A stretch of DNA of 64,000 nucleotides, taken from assembly GCA_013398295.1 (NCBI GenBank), contig VZSF01001345.1, forward strand, positions 273,697 to 337,696. Direction: 5' to 3'. The notes under the pieces are model-generated. The model had not been told where the DNA came from. It searched no databases and saw only the letters and a program-made list of their open reading frames with translations. How positions within the stretch are numbered: position 1 is the first letter of the stretch; each line of letters begins with the position of its first letter. The DNA comes from Chionis minor (Eukaryota > Chordata > Aves > Charadriiformes > Chionididae). The position numbers and the translations under genes are program-made. Positions 63,496-64,000 of the stretch are shown here, one piece after another.

Positions 63496-64000
63496 GTGGT
63501 GACAGAAGGGGGAAAAGATGCTGGAGTAGATACTTTCCTGCAGCCCCGGAAAGAGCCTGGTGGGGCAGGGAAAAGTGTGAGGAGGAGGGAGCAGCAAGGA
63601 GGAGCTGTTATGGACTGATCGCAGCCCCTCGTTTCCCCTGCACCGCTCCGGGGGGAGGAGGTAGAGGAGTTGGTGATGAAGGAGTGAAGCTGGGCCTGGG
63701 AAGGGAAGATGGGGGCAGGTGGTTTAGTTTTTTTGTTCACCATCCAAACCTATTTTAATTGGCAGCAAATTCAGTTCATTTTCCTCAGGTCGAGTCTGAT
63801 TTGCCCATGACAGTCATTGGTAAGTGATCTCCCTGTCTTTACCTTGACCCTCAATGAGCTTTCTCTTCTTATTTTCTACCCTGTCCTGTTGAGGAGGGGG
63901 AGTGAAAAAGAGAGAGTGGGGGTCTGGCAGCCAGCCAGGATTAATCCACCGTAACACTACTCCAAACAGGATCAACTTGTGTGCCCACAGACAAGGTAAG
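63496..64000. other. GC-rich right edge with splice-donor matches
   Basis: Composition rises sharply in 63500-63720, with scattered CpGs and a G-quadruplex pattern at 63692-63715. Two excellent donors follow: ATTG/GTAAGT at 63820 and AAG/GTAAG at 63996. An acceptor-like TTCATTTTCCTCAG ends at 63788. This could be a promoter with first exon(s), but no protein can be assigned. Confidence 0.35.
63692..63715 (+). other. G-quadruplex motif
   Basis: GGG-CCT-GGG-AA-GGG-AAGAT-GGGGG, within the GC-rich block at the right edge of the window. Confidence 0.6.

Noticed and set aside
1..64000. CRISPR arrays, tRNA or rRNA genes, operons
   Set aside because: No regularly spaced repeats, cloverleaf-like blocks, rRNA text or clustered long frames were seen, and the CR1 content points to a vertebrate nuclear genome.

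Overview
The window looks like a piece of a bird (or at least sauropsid) nuclear chromosome. It is AT-rich, has no long open frames and no operon-like layout, and is studded with CR1 LINE fragments. The CR1 copies are recognised from the conserved C-terminal ORF2 protein text (for example [18 protein letters not shown]), from the RT and endonuclease motifs in the longer copies, and from the short direct repeats at the 3' end (ATTCTATG type) used in place of a poly(A) tail. No complete host gene can be read. The single-copy DNA is best taken as intergenic or intronic, with a few candidate exons reported at low confidence.

Layout: 1-1378 single-copy; 1379-2560 CR1 (-) and 2720-3605 CR1 (+), lying 5' to 5'; 3985-4370 an old CR1-like remnant (-); 4371-13950 mostly unannotated AT-rich DNA with a GC-richer island near 13.2-13.66 kb; 13951-14520 CR1 (-); 15590-15677 a CR1 tail (+); 16400-17405 CR1 (+) that has lost its 3' end; 24.67 and 25.67 kb a 172-bp duplicated non-coding segment; 28289-28937 a solo retroviral LTR (-) with an intact 5-bp target-site duplication; 35277-35885 CR1 (-); 41590-42858 CR1 (+) and 42975-43403 CR1 (-) with converging 3' ends; 47290-48740 a CR1 fragment holding the ORF2 endonuclease region and the part before RT, a portion that 5'-truncated copies usually lack; 63435-63495 a CR1 tail (-); and a GC-rich right edge with two consensus splice donors.

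The clearest anomaly is a 968-bp near-perfect tandem repeat (48056-49023 and 49024-49991). The boundary between its copies is a single N, and only two substitutions were seen between them. It is most simply explained as two overlapping contig ends that were not merged, not as a real duplication. The other well-supported observations are the solo LTR with its TSD, the 172-bp duplication whose left copy ends in a tight G-quadruplex motif, a perfect 12-bp hairpin carrying splice-donor-like sequence on both strands, and a small exon-like segment at 57.68-57.73 kb that would encode a signal peptide.

Nothing here resembles a bacterial system, a CRISPR array, an rRNA or a tRNA. I did not find a convincing previously undescribed multi-gene system. 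The candidate exons (6.5, 10.1, 27.7, 57.7 and 63.8 kb) are the places where an unrecognised gene could be hiding, and transcript data would settle each of them.
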